A stretch of DNA of 17,289 nt from Modestobacter sp. (GTDB lineage Bacteria > Actinomycetota > Actinomycetes > Mycobacteriales > Geodermatophilaceae). Where the stretch lies: assembly GCA_025966175.1 (NCBI GenBank), contig JAOPVN010000277.1, positions 1 to 17,289 of the forward strand, in the 5' to 3' direction. The notes below the pieces were generated by a model that made no database searches, had not been told where the DNA came from, and worked only from the letters and a program-made list of their open reading frames with translations. Numbering within the stretch: position 1 is the first letter of the stretch; each line of letters starts with the position of its first letter. A program made the translations under genes and the position numbers. Below are positions 1 to 6,584 of the stretch, piece after piece.

Positions 1-4
1 GCTG

Positions 5-790
5 TCAGGCCGGGCGCGCAGGTCCCCCCGAGGCCAGCATGGCCGCGCCCACGATCCCGGCCTCGTTGCGGAGTGCGGCCGGGACGATGGGGGTCCGCAG
101 GTCCAGCAGTGGCAGGAACTTGTCCGCCTTCTTGCTCACCCCGCCGCCCACGACGAAGAGGTCGGGCCAGAACAGGTTCTCGAGGGTGCGGTAGTACCGC
201 TGCAGCCGCTTGGCCCACTTCTCCCAGCTCAGGTCCTCCCGGTCGCGCGCGGCATCACTGGCTCGATGCTCGGCGTCCTCACCGTCGATCTCGATGTGCC
301 CGAGTTCGGTGTTCGGGATCAGCCGGCCGCCGACGATCATCGCCGTCCCGATCCCGGTGCCCAGGGTTGTGACCAGCACGATGCCGGAGTGGTCCCGGGC
401 CGCCCCGAACCGGGCCTCGGCGTACCCGGCCGCGTCGGCGTCGTTGACCACGGTCGCGTCGCGGCCGGTCGTCTCGCGCAGCAGTGCCTCGGCCTCGGCG
501 CCGATCCAGGACGGGTCGATGTTCGCCGCCGTCCGTGTCACCCCGTGGGTGACCACGGCGGGGACCGTCACCCCGATCGGCCCGTCCCAGCCGAACGAGC
601 CGATGATCTCGGCGACCACCTTCGCCACCGCGTCAGGCGTCGAGGGCTGCGGCGTCGCCAGCCGCACCCGCTCCCCGGCCAGGGCGCCGGTGTCCAGGTC
701 GACCGGTGCGCCCTTGACGCCGCTGCCTCCGATGTCGATGCCGAAGCTGCGGGCTCCGGTCCGCGCAGGTGTCCCGGTGGGGCCGGCCAT
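5..790 (-). CDS. ppgK: Polyphosphate glucokinase
   Basis: Predicted to phosphorylate glucose to glucose-6-phosphate with inorganic polyphosphate (often also ATP) as donor, in the cytoplasm. The 261-residue product has the ROK/ASKHA phosphate-1 loop at residues 18-26 (GIDIGGSGV), the catalytic-Asp segment VVNDADAAG at 114-122, the phosphate-2 loop TTLGTGIG at 141-148 and an adenosine-type GGG motif at 215-217. It lacks the Cys-rich zinc motif of ordinary ROK glucokinases, and the segment SWEKWAKRLQRYY (188-200) is typical of actinobacterial PPGK. The ATG is supported by AGGAG six bases upstream. It is the last of three same-strand genes, 21 bp after the ROK glucokinase, so probably co-transcribed. 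Length is normal and the gene looks intact. Confidence 0.95.
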   Translation of the reverse strand: MAGPTGTPARTGARSFGIDIGGSGVKGAPVDLDTGALAGERVRLATPQPSTPDAVAKVVAEIIGSFGWDGPIGVTVPAVVTHGVTRTAANIDPSWIGAEAEALLRETTGRDATVVNDADAAGYAEARFGAARDHSGIVLVTTLGTGIGTAMIVGGRLIPNTELGHIEIDGEDAEHRASDAARDREDLSWEKWAKRLQRYYRTLENLFWPDLFVVGGGVSKKADKFLPLLDLRTPIVPAALRNEAGIVGAAMLASGGPARPA

Positions 791-811
791 GATGTTCTCC
801 TTCGGTCGGCC

Positions 812-1756
812 TCAGCGGCGCCTGGCCAGGTCGGCGGCGCCCACGATGCCGGCGCTCGAGCCGAGCTCGGCCATCGTCACGCGGGGCCAGGGCCGGTACG
901 AGGGGGCGGTCAGACGCTCCTCCAGCGCCCGCGCGGTCGGGGCGCGCAGCACCTCGCCGGCCTCGGCGACCCCGCCGCCGAGCACGAACATCCCGGGGTC
1001 GAAGGCGGCGGCCAACGCGGCCATCCCGTGGCCCAGCCACATGCCGATGACGGAGAAGCACTCCAGCGCCGCCTCATCGCCCTCCTGGGCCGCCCGGGTG
1101 ATGTCCCTGCCGGTGATGTGCTCGGCCTGACCGTCGGCCAGTTCGAGCAGCCGGGCCGACGTCGCGGGCGACACCGTCGCCAGTTCCACCGCCTCGCGGA
1201 CCAGCGCCGTCCCGCTGGCGTAGCGCTCCCAGCACCCGCGACTGCCGCAGCCGCAGCGGCGCCCGCCCTCCTCCACCGTCATGTGCCCGAACTCGGCGGC
1301 GATGCCGTTGCGGCCGCGGTACATGTGTCCCTCCACCACGATCCCGCCACCGAGACCGGTGCCGACGGTCAGCATGACGACGAAGGGCTCACCCCGGCCT
1401 GCACCGAAGCGGGCCTCCCCCCACGCGGCAGCGTTTGCATCGTTCTCGACCACCACCGGCAGCCCGCAGCGCTTCTCGACCATCTCGCGCAGCGGCTCGC
1501 GGCGCCAGGCCAGATTGGGGGCGAAGAGCACCGTGGAACGCTCGGCGTCGACCAGCCCGGCGGCAGCCAGCCCCACCGCCTCGACGTCGCGGTCGTCGGC
1601 GAGGTCGCGGACGACGTCGGTGATGGCATCCTCGATCTTGTCCGGGTCGGTGGAGGGCGTGTCCCTGCGGGTGGTGGCGGTGACCCGGCCGTCCTCGTCC
1701 ACCAACCCCGCAGCGATCTTCGTGCCTCCGACGTCGACACCGATGGCCAGACTCAT
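812..1756 (-). CDS. glk: ROK-family glucokinase
   Basis: ATP-dependent glucokinase feeding glucose-6-phosphate into glycolysis and the pentose phosphate pathway. The 314-residue protein shows the N-terminal DVGGTK loop (residues 8-13), the catalytic Asp in ENDAN (D106), the second phosphate loop TVGTGLGGG (130-138), and the ROK zinc site formed by H158 in EFGHM and the cysteines of CGCGSRGC (168-175). A GAGAGGGG ribosome binding site precedes the ATG. It lies 21 bp downstream of the sugar permease and 21 bp upstream of polyphosphate glucokinase, all in one direction, so an operon is likely. In related actinobacteria such kinases can also act in glucose repression; nothing in the sequence decides this here. 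Confidence 0.95.
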   Translation of the reverse strand: MSLAIGVDVGGTKIAAGLVDEDGRVTATTRRDTPSTDPDKIEDAITDVVRDLADDRDVEAVGLAAAGLVDAERSTVLFAPNLAWRREPLREMVEKRCGLPVVVENDANAAAWGEARFGAGRGEPFVVMLTVGTGLGGGIVVEGHMYRGRNGIAAEFGHMTVEEGGRRCGCGSRGCWERYASGTALVREAVELATVSPATSARLLELADGQAEHITGRDITRAAQEGDEAALECFSVIGMWLGHGMAALAAAFDPGMFVLGGGVAEAGEVLRAPTARALEERLTAPSYRPWPRVTMAELGSSAGIVGAADLARRR

Positions 1757-1777
1757 CGCACCCCTCTCCCCACGATC

Positions 1778-3316
1778 TCAGGTCCGGTCGGGTCCGGGCC
1801 TCGGCGTCCCGCGCTGTGCCTTCGGAGCGGTCCCGCGCTCGGCCTCGGGAACCGGCCGGGGCGGCACGACGGCGGCGCGGTTCCGGCTCCCGACCCGGTC
1901 GTCCATCGCCTCCAGTTCCTGCCCCTTCGTCTCGTGGACCCACCGGATCACGAAGAAGAACGACAGCACGGCGAACGCCGTGTACAAGCCGTACGCGAAG
2001 GTCAGCCCGAGGTTGGCGAGAGCGGGGAAGGTCGTGGACACCAGGAAGTTGGCCAGCCACTGGGCCGCCGCGGCGACCGCCAGCGCGGCCGCACGGATCT
2101 GGTTGCTGAACATCTCGCCCAGGAGAACCCACACGACCGGGCCCCACGACACGCCGAAGAAGACGACGTAGAGGTTGGCCGCCACCAGCGCGAGCGTTCC
2201 CCACGGCTGAGGCAGGGAGACGTTGCTGCCCGAGCCGATGGCCCGCGTGAAGCAGATCGCCATCAGCCCGAGGGTGACGGCCATGCCGGCTGAACCGATC
2301 AGCAGCAGGGGCTTGCGGCCGATCTTGTCGATGAGGGAGATGGCGACGAGGGTCACCACGACGTTGGTGACCGAGGTGATGACCGTGATCGTCAGCGCCC
2401 CGGACTCGGTGAACCCGACGGAGCGCCACAACGTCGTCGAGTAGTAGAAGATCACGTTGATTCCGACGAACTGCTGGAACACCGAGAGCAGGATGCCGAC
2501 CCACACGATGGGCAGCAGCCCTAGGGCTCGGCCACGGATGTCGCTCATCCTCGGTCGGTGCTCGCGGTTCAGGCTCTCCTGGATCTCGACGACCTTGCTG
2601 TCCACCCGTGCGGAGCCGAGCACCTGCCTCAGCACGTCACGGGCAGCCGCAGGGTCGCCGCGCGCGACCAGCCAGCGCGGTGACTCAGGAATCTGAAGCG
2701 CCAGGACGCCGTAAGCCGCCGCGGGCACGAGCATCGTGAGGAACATCCAGCGCCATGCCGGCGCACCGAACCACAGGTCGCGATCCGCGCCGCCCGCCAG
2801 GTTGGCGAGGAAGGCGTCGGAGAGCAAGGCGACGAAGATGCCGGTGACGATCGCGAGTTGCTGCAGCGACCCGAGCCGGCCGCGCAGGTGTGCCGGTGAG
2901 ATCTCGGCGATGTAGGCGGGCGCGATCACCGACGCGACACCGACACCCACGCCGCCGACGAACCGCCAGAGCGCCAGGTCCCAGGCTGCCCACGTCAGGC
3001 CGGAGCCGATCGCTCCCGCCGCGAACAGGACGGCGGCGGCGACCATGATCCGCACCCGGCCCCACCGGTCGGCAGCCGCGCCGGCGAACCACGCCCCGAC
3101 GGCGGACCCGAGCAGCGCGATAGCCACCGTGAACCCCAGCGCGAAGGGGCTGAGATGGAAGTGGTCACGGATGGCGTTCACCGCGCCGTTGATGACCGCC
3201 GTATCGAAGCCGAAGAGGAAACCGCCGATGGCGGCCACCGCAGCGATCAGCAGTGCCCGCCCGGTCGTCTTCTCCATCTGGTTCGCAGCCGCCGCGCGTT
3301 CCTGTCCAGCAGTCAT
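1778..3316 (-). CDS. Sugar-porter MFS transporter (probable glucose permease)
   Basis: A 512-residue member of the sugar porter (SP) family of the major facilitator superfamily with about 12 hydrophobic helices, predicted to be a proton-coupled hexose importer in the cytoplasmic membrane. Family signatures are visible: DRWGR after helix 2, PESPRWLV after helix 6 followed by the long cytoplasmic loop, DKIGRKPLL after helix 8, and VHETKGQELEAMD after helix 12. The ATG at 3316 (MTAGQERA) is chosen because GAGGT lies eight bases upstream. A later ATG at 3277 (MEKTTG) is possible but lacks a good ribosome binding site. The open frame continues upstream to about 3628 without homology. Coupling to two glucokinase genes points to glucose as substrate, as for Streptomyces GlcP, but xylose or another hexose cannot be excluded. 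Confidence 0.9.
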   Translation of the reverse strand: MTAGQERAAAANQMEKTTGRALLIAAVAAIGGFLFGFDTAVINGAVNAIRDHFHLSPFALGFTVAIALLGSAVGAWFAGAAADRWGRVRIMVAAAVLFAAGAIGSGLTWAAWDLALWRFVGGVGVGVASVIAPAYIAEISPAHLRGRLGSLQQLAIVTGIFVALLSDAFLANLAGGADRDLWFGAPAWRWMFLTMLVPAAAYGVLALQIPESPRWLVARGDPAAARDVLRQVLGSARVDSKVVEIQESLNREHRPRMSDIRGRALGLLPIVWVGILLSVFQQFVGINVIFYYSTTLWRSVGFTESGALTITVITSVTNVVVTLVAISLIDKIGRKPLLLIGSAGMAVTLGLMAICFTRAIGSGSNVSLPQPWGTLALVAANLYVVFFGVSWGPVVWVLLGEMFSNQIRAAALAVAAAAQWLANFLVSTTFPALANLGLTFAYGLYTAFAVLSFFFVIRWVHETKGQELEAMDDRVGSRNRAAVVPPRPVPEAERGTAPKAQRGTPRPGPDRT

Positions 3317-3413
3317 AGCCCGCGACCTCGATGAGTGCGCCGCTGTGGAAGGTCGTGCTGTTCGACGGTGAACCCGTACGGAGCCCAGGTCAACAGAAGG
3401 GGACGCCTGGTGT

Positions 3414-3575
3414 TCAGTGATCGGCGTGTTGAGGTGATCGTCGGCGCTGGAAGCAGTCGGCGCCCAGCCCCTGGAAGGGCTGGCCGCGGTCGAGCATGTG
3501 GTGGGCGGCGACGAGGACGGCGAACTCGACGGCGACGGTGGCCTTGCCCGCGCCGCTGCGGAGCCAGAACTGGGT
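3414..3575 (-). pseudogene. Probable IS110-type transposase C-terminal remnant
   Basis: On the minus strand a frame ending at a TGA (3414-3416) reads GKATVAVEFAVLVAAHHML and then QPFQGLGADCFQRR. This resembles the C-terminal end of IS110/IS116-type DEDD transposases, which typically end with an alpha-helical A-V-A-H-x-hL-h-x-x-W-H-x-L segment followed by DLGxDYFxRR. No start, N-terminal RuvC-like domain or recognisable element ends are present, so only a fragment survives. It lies about 100 bp upstream of the sugar permease start, between that operon and other gene fragments. The assignment rests on a short stretch and could be wrong. Confidence 0.45.
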
Positions 3576-3690
3576 GGTCGCTGGTGGCAACCCAGCTGGC
3601 CACGTCGACCCCGCCAGCCGACGGGCACACCGCTGTCAGTCTCACCACAGCCGGGCCCCCGACCGAGCCTCCACTGACCCCGCGGGGCGG

Positions 3691-3909
3691 TTCAACCCCG
3701 TCCTCCGTCGGGTGGAGCAACTCACCGAGGTTGCCTGCCCGGTCGCGCTGACCCGCGGAGAGCGGGGGATCGCGACGGCAGAGACCACGGATGCGGCAGC
3801 CGCTCGACTCGGCAGGGACGTGTTCACCACCGCGGTGCCAGATGTGGGACACCACATCGGCATCGGTCAACCGTTCGCGCTGATCGTGCCGTCCTCCGCC
3901 TACAGCTGA
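3691..3909 (+). pseudogene. Alpha/beta hydrolase C-terminal fragment
   Basis: About 70 residues ending at the TGA at 3907-3909 read FNPVLRRVEQLTEVACPVAL, then TRGERGIATAETTDAAAA, then VPDVGHHIGIGQPFALI. This is the C-terminal third of an alpha/beta-hydrolase: the strand that carries the late acidic residue (CPVxLxRGExG), and the catalytic His in the GHH motif. The nucleophile-elbow serine and the N-terminal half are absent, and the frame upstream of about 3690 shows no homology, so the gene is 5'-truncated. It has no credible start or ribosome binding site. Substrate cannot be told. It sits between a transposase remnant and an attachment-site region, consistent with loss during insertion and excision events. 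Confidence 0.6.
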
Positions 3910-4495
3910 ACAGTTGGTAGAAGTCGCCCAGCACCTGTTCGCCTGCGCGGTTCGGGACGTGCACGTGGGTGCAGGGTCGCAGGAGACGTGTGCCGAGCGG
4001 GAGCTCGCCAACGTGCTGCCTCCTGAGTCGCCACCTGACGTGACCGCGTGGCTGGTCGGCCGCCAGTACGCCGTTGACGAGGCGGCAGTGCGTGAGGAGC
4101 TGCTATCCGGTTGGCGCCGCCGTTCCCCCGACAGTTGGCCCCTCGGCGGTGCGACGCTGAACGAGGTGGGCTGCGGGACGTTGCCGGGCGGCGTACAGCA
4201 ACCGGTACAGCAACGCGGTGCGCACGACCACGGATCCCGGAGAATGACGGTGGACGCCGCGCCTTTGTGACGCGGCCGACCAGGGTTGCGCGCTCGAGCT
4301 GGCGGCAGCGCTGCGTGCACTGCACCACCCATCGAGCATCCTCCGCCGGCTGGTACCGGAGGCTGCTCGCGACCCACCCAACTCCATACGAACGGGTCAG
4401 CGCACTCCTGGCTGCGCCAAGCGGCTTGTGGGCGTCGGGTCAGTGACCTTCGGGGTGCTCAACCGGCTCGCACGGCGGTCAGTGCCCGGGCTCGT
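3910..4495. other. Gene-poor stretch without supported genes
   Basis: Open frames exist on both strands, for example a 118-codon plus-strand frame at 3914-4270 beginning MVEVAQHLF. None shows a domain I recognise, a good ribosome binding site or a neighbour that would give it meaning. A plus-strand stretch near 4290-4380 (LELAAALRALHHPSSILRRL) has protein-like composition but no start. I regard the segment as decayed accessory DNA between the permease operon and the tRNA-type attachment site. Confidence 0.5.
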
Positions 4496-4523
4496 TTGAC
4501 CACCATTTTGACCACCATTTTGA
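4496..4523 (+). repeat. Tandem 12-bp repeat TTGACCACCATT
   Basis: Two perfect tandem copies of TTGACCACCATT (4496-4507 and 4508-4519) are followed by a partial third (TTGA, 4520-4523). The same 12-mer recurs once at 4735-4746, on the other side of the tRNA-Pro fragment. Repeats flanking a core in this way can be arm-type binding sites of a tyrosine integrase. On the opposite strand the repeat reads in one frame as NGGQNGGQ, so it may alternatively be the tail codons of a lost integrase copy. Confidence 0.75.
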
Positions 4524-4620
4524 TCCGTTCACCCCCGTCCGCGGTAGTTCGCCGTGGTCGGGCCGAGCCGCTGACCTGCGGAGATGCACGTCGGTGAACT
4601 GCAACGGACCCCTCGCCGAC

Positions 4621-4665
4621 GACTGGGGGTCAAGGGGTCGCAGGTTCAAATCCTGTCAGCCCGAC
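4621..4665 (+). other. 3' portion of tRNA-Pro(GGG): integration core (att) remnant
   Basis: The sequence runs from the anticodon loop (TGGGGGT, anticodon GGG) through the 3' anticodon arm TCAAG, the variable region, the T arm GCAGG-TTCAAAT-CCTGT (4640-4656), the 3' acceptor strand CAGCCCG (4657-4663) and the discriminator A (4664). The 5' half of the tRNA, with the D arm and 5' acceptor strand, is missing: the bases before 4621 do not match. A 45-bp 3' tRNA copy next to an integrase fragment is the usual footprint of a site-specific element integrated in a tRNA gene. The intact tRNA-Pro must lie outside the window. Confidence 0.8.
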
Positions 4666-4683
4666 AGAAGAAGTTGCAGGTCA

Positions 4684-4715
4684 GAGGCCGTTTCCGGGAG
4701 ACCGGGAACGGCCTC
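4684..4715. terminator. Strong hairpin next to the att core
   Basis: A 14-bp stem (GAGGCCGTTTCCGG pairing with CCGGGAACGGCCTC, one G-T pair) with a GAGA loop is followed by TCTTCCTGT. It begins 18 bp after the tRNA-Pro fragment and just inside the stop of the integrase remnant, so it could terminate transcription in either direction. Confidence 0.6.
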
Positions 4716-4734
4716 TCTTCCTGTGCGGACCGGG

Positions 4735-4746
4735 TTGACCACCATT
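4735..4746 (+). repeat. Third copy of the 12-bp repeat TTGACCACCATT
   Basis: This is a perfect copy of the 12-mer repeated at 4496-4519, now on the other side of the tRNA-Pro core (70 bp after it) and in the same orientation. It lies within the integrase tail, where it encodes NGGQ on the minus strand. Confidence 0.75.
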
Positions 4747-4911
4747 AGCCGACCCCACGTCGCTCAGGACGGTGCCCAGCGTTGTGACGGCGTCCCGCGA
4801 GACGTCGGGGGACACGTGCCCGTAGACGTCGCCGGTGATGGCGATGGAGGAGGGGCCGAGGATCTCAGAGACCACCTTCAGTGGGACGCCGTTGGCGAGC
4901 ATCACGCTTGG

Positions 4912-5193
4912 GACGCCGATCGGCTGTTGCTGCTCACGGACGTGCCGGCGGTACTGCGCAACTTCGGAACGCCGCAAGCGACCGAGCTGCGTCAGCTGGA
5001 ACTGTCCGAGCTGGCCACCATGTCGTTCCCTGCCGGGTCTATGGGACCCAAGGTCGAGGCTTGCCGCCAGTTCGTCCTCGCCACCGGGCGCCCGGCCGCC
5101 ATCGGCGCGCTCGCCGACGTCGCCGCCGTGTTCGCTGGAACCGCCGGCACCACGGTCGAGCCGTCCCCGGGCCAGGCGGTGGCCTCGGCCTGA
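4912..5193 (+). pseudogene. arcC: Carbamate kinase, C-terminal fragment
   Basis: About 93 residues ending at TGA 5191-5193 read DADRLLLLTDVPAVLRNFGTP, then SFPAGSMGPKVEACRQFV, then GRPAAIGALADVAAVFAGTAG. This is the C-terminal third of carbamate kinase (amino-acid kinase fold), which makes ATP from carbamoyl phosphate in arginine fermentation. The GSMGPK(V/I)EA lysine motif is intact, but the N-terminal two thirds are gone; the 5' edge abuts the integrase fragment on the other strand at about 4908-4912. The gene is dead. Arginine-deiminase-type ATP production is an anoxic trait, which fits the hypoxia-type locus that follows, and suggests the locus once reached further left before the element inserted or was deleted. 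Confidence 0.85.
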
Positions 5194-5227
5194 GCCTCCC
5201 GGGGCGAGGGCCGATGTCGGGGTCCGC

Positions 5228-5598
5228 TCAGTTCACCCGACCGTCCAGGAGACAGGTCGTCCCGGCTACCCGGGTCGAGGTGACGGCGACGTGCGAACGC
5301 ATTTCCAGCAGGACGTCGGTCTCCCGGTGGGGGAAGGCCGCGGACACCCATCGCTGTGGGCCCAGCGACGGATGCTCGAAAGCCATGCTCGTCAGGCGCG
5401 TGTAGAGCTCGGATGGCAGTCGTTCGTCGATCGAGAAGTCCAGCCGGACGCGGTCGTCGTCCTCGTGCACCTCGACGTGCGCGATGGGCCTTCTGCCGTT
5501 GCAGGCGGTGACGCCGTGCTCGTCTTGTTCCAGCCACCAGTCTGGACCCGCGGCTCTTCCGCGGTGGGTCCCGCTGTCGGGAGCTGAACGCTGGCCAT
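5228..5598 (-). pseudogene. Small protein of unknown function, frameshifted
   Basis: An ATG at 5598 follows a strong GGAGGAGGAT site and starts MASVQLPTAGPTAEEPRVQTG. The coding signal then moves to another frame, which reads PDWWLEQDEHGVTACNGRRP and continues through HVEVHEDDDRVRLDFSIDER to the stop at 5228. Adding one base in ACTGGTGG (about 5534-5540) joins the two frames into a roughly 120-residue acidic, soluble protein. Without it only an 80-residue piece from a GTG at 5470 could be made, and that GTG has no convincing ribosome binding site. I do not recognise a named domain. It is divergent from the response regulator and shares the intergenic region with the predicted operators at 5720 and 5768. 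A sequencing error in a GG run is the main alternative to a real mutation. Confidence 0.65.
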
Positions 5599-5719
5599 CG
5601 ATCCTCCTCCGGCCCGCCTGAGCAGGGCCATGAGCGTGCGATGGGGGGCCGGATGCGCCCTCCGCACCGTCGTCGGAGCTCGGTCACCCCGGGACCGCGG
5701 TCGGCGGTCATGGGCTCGC

Positions 5720-5733
5720 AGGACCTAGGACCC
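5720..5733 (+). promoter_or_regulatory. DosR-like operator (one mismatch)
   Basis: AGGACCTAGGACCC differs from GGGACN4GNCCC only at the first base. It lies 48 bp (start to start) before the perfect site at 5768, in the divergent region between the small gene at 5598 and the response regulator at 5889. Confidence 0.5.
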
Positions 5734-5767
5734 ACACGCCCGGTCATCGTTCACCCGACTCCATCCA

Positions 5768-5781
5768 GGGACCTTCGGCCC
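5768..5781 (+). promoter_or_regulatory. DosR-like operator (perfect)
   Basis: GGGACCTTCGGCCC (followed by T) fits GGGACN4GNCCC and is close to the M. tuberculosis dormancy box GGGACTTNNGNCCCT. It lies 107 bp upstream of the response regulator GTG, so autoregulation is plausible; it could also serve the divergent gene at 5598. Confidence 0.6.
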
Positions 5782-5888
5782 TGACCGCAGGGCGGTGGCC
5801 TACCCCTAGTGTCGGATCGGATCGGTTCACCGGCTGTCCCGAGGCTGTCGCGCCGCCTGTCCGGGCGGGCCAGAAGGACGGGTGACAG

Positions 5889-6566
5889 GTGTTCGACAAC
5901 GACGGCCAGGGGCCTCCGATCCGGGTGTTCCTGCTCGACGACCACGAGATCGTGAGGCGGGGAGTCGCCGACCTCCTCGAGACCGACCCCGACATCACGG
6001 TTGTCGGGGAGGGCAAGAACGCCGCCGAGGCCCTCGCCCGCGTGCCGGCGCTGCGCCCGGACGTCGCCGTCCTGGACGTGCGGCTACCCGACGGCGACGG
6101 GGTCTCCGTGTGCCGGGAACTGCGCTCGAAGATGCCGGACCTCAAGGTCATCATGCTGACCAGCTACAGCGACGACGAGGCCTTGTTCGACGCGATCATG
6201 GCGGGTGCATCGGGTTACCTGCTCAAGCAGATCCTCGGCCAGGACCTGGTCTTCGCCGTGCGCATGGTCGCCGGCGGTGGATCGCTGCTGGACGCCACCG
6301 CCACGGCCGCCGTCCTGGCCAGGATGCGTCGAGCGGCTGAGCCGACCGGCCCACTGGCCAAGCTCAGCGACCAGGAGCGCACGGTCCTGCTGCTGATCGG
6401 TGAGGGACTGACCAACCGGCAGATCGGCGAGCGGATGTTCCTCGCCGAGAAGACGGTGAAGAACTACGTCTCCCACCTGCTGGCCAAGCTGGGACTCGAA
6501 CGCCGCACCCAGGCAGCGATCCTGGCCACCGAGCTGAAGGGTTCCGCCGCTCCCACGCGGCGCTGA
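5889..6566 (+). CDS. devR: DevR/DosR-type response regulator (NarL/LuxR family)
   Basis: Two-component transcription factor of the dormancy/hypoxia type. The 225-residue product has a receiver domain (about 11-128) with the acidic pair DD at 17-18, phospho-acceptor D63 in VLDVRLPD, T91 and K113, and a C-terminal LuxR/FixJ helix-turn-helix (about 157-216). Its recognition helix AEKTVKNYVSHLLAKLG keeps the residues equivalent to the DNA-contacting Lys179, Lys182 and Asn183 of M. tuberculosis DosR (here K188, K191 and N192). The GTG start is chosen because GAAGGA lies about a dozen bases upstream and it places the receiver normally. It converges on the histidine kinase gene with 18 bp between stops, unlike the devRS operon of mycobacteria. 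Two DosR-like sites lie upstream. It appears intact. Confidence 0.93.
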   Translation: MFDNDGQGPPIRVFLLDDHEIVRRGVADLLETDPDITVVGEGKNAAEALARVPALRPDVAVLDVRLPDGDGVSVCRELRSKMPDLKVIMLTSYSDDEALFDAIMAGASGYLLKQILGQDLVFAVRMVAGGGSLLDATATAAVLARMRRAAEPTGPLAKLSDQERTVLLLIGEGLTNRQIGERMFLAEKTVKNYVSHLLAKLGLERRTQAAILATELKGSAAPTRR

Positions 6567-6584
6567 GCGGGGACGCTGTCGGGT

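Larger units (their letters stand above)
4681..4908 (-). pseudogene. Tyrosine-type integrase, C-terminal fragment
   Basis: The minus strand encodes VMLANGVPLKVVSEILG, then PSSIAITGDVYGHVSPD, which is the C-terminal end of an actinobacterial phage/ICE tyrosine recombinase. The catalytic Tyr of DVYGH is present, but the conserved His of the usual LGHSS motif is Pro, and the upstream HxxR box and the rest of the protein are missing. Homology stops at about 4908, where the opposite strand starts to encode carbamate kinase. The gene converges on the tRNA-Pro core 15 bp beyond its stop, the normal orientation for an element that integrates into a tRNA 3' end. It is non-functional. The terminator hairpin and one copy of the 12-bp repeat lie inside its last codons. 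Confidence 0.8.

Noticed and set aside
541..556. GGGACCGTCACCCC inside the polyphosphate glucokinase gene, similar to the operators.
   Set aside because: It is in coding sequence and has a mismatch at the key G of the second half; taken as chance.
266..2293. A 675-codon open frame on the plus strand.
   Set aside because: It lies antisense to polyphosphate glucokinase, glucokinase and the permease, has His/Arg/Gly-rich shadow composition and no domain; GC-rich DNA readily gives such frames.
4621..4665. A complete tRNA gene.
   Set aside because: Only the anticodon loop to the discriminator base is present; no D arm or 5' acceptor strand precedes it.
5691..5704. GGGACCGCGGTCGG as an additional operator.
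   Set aside because: The last two bases do not fit; without more sites of this type it cannot be separated from chance.
4992..5747. A 251-codon minus-strand frame.
   Set aside because: Its Arg/Pro-rich product matches nothing; it overlaps the carbamate kinase fragment and the frameshifted small gene, whose frames carry the protein-like signal.
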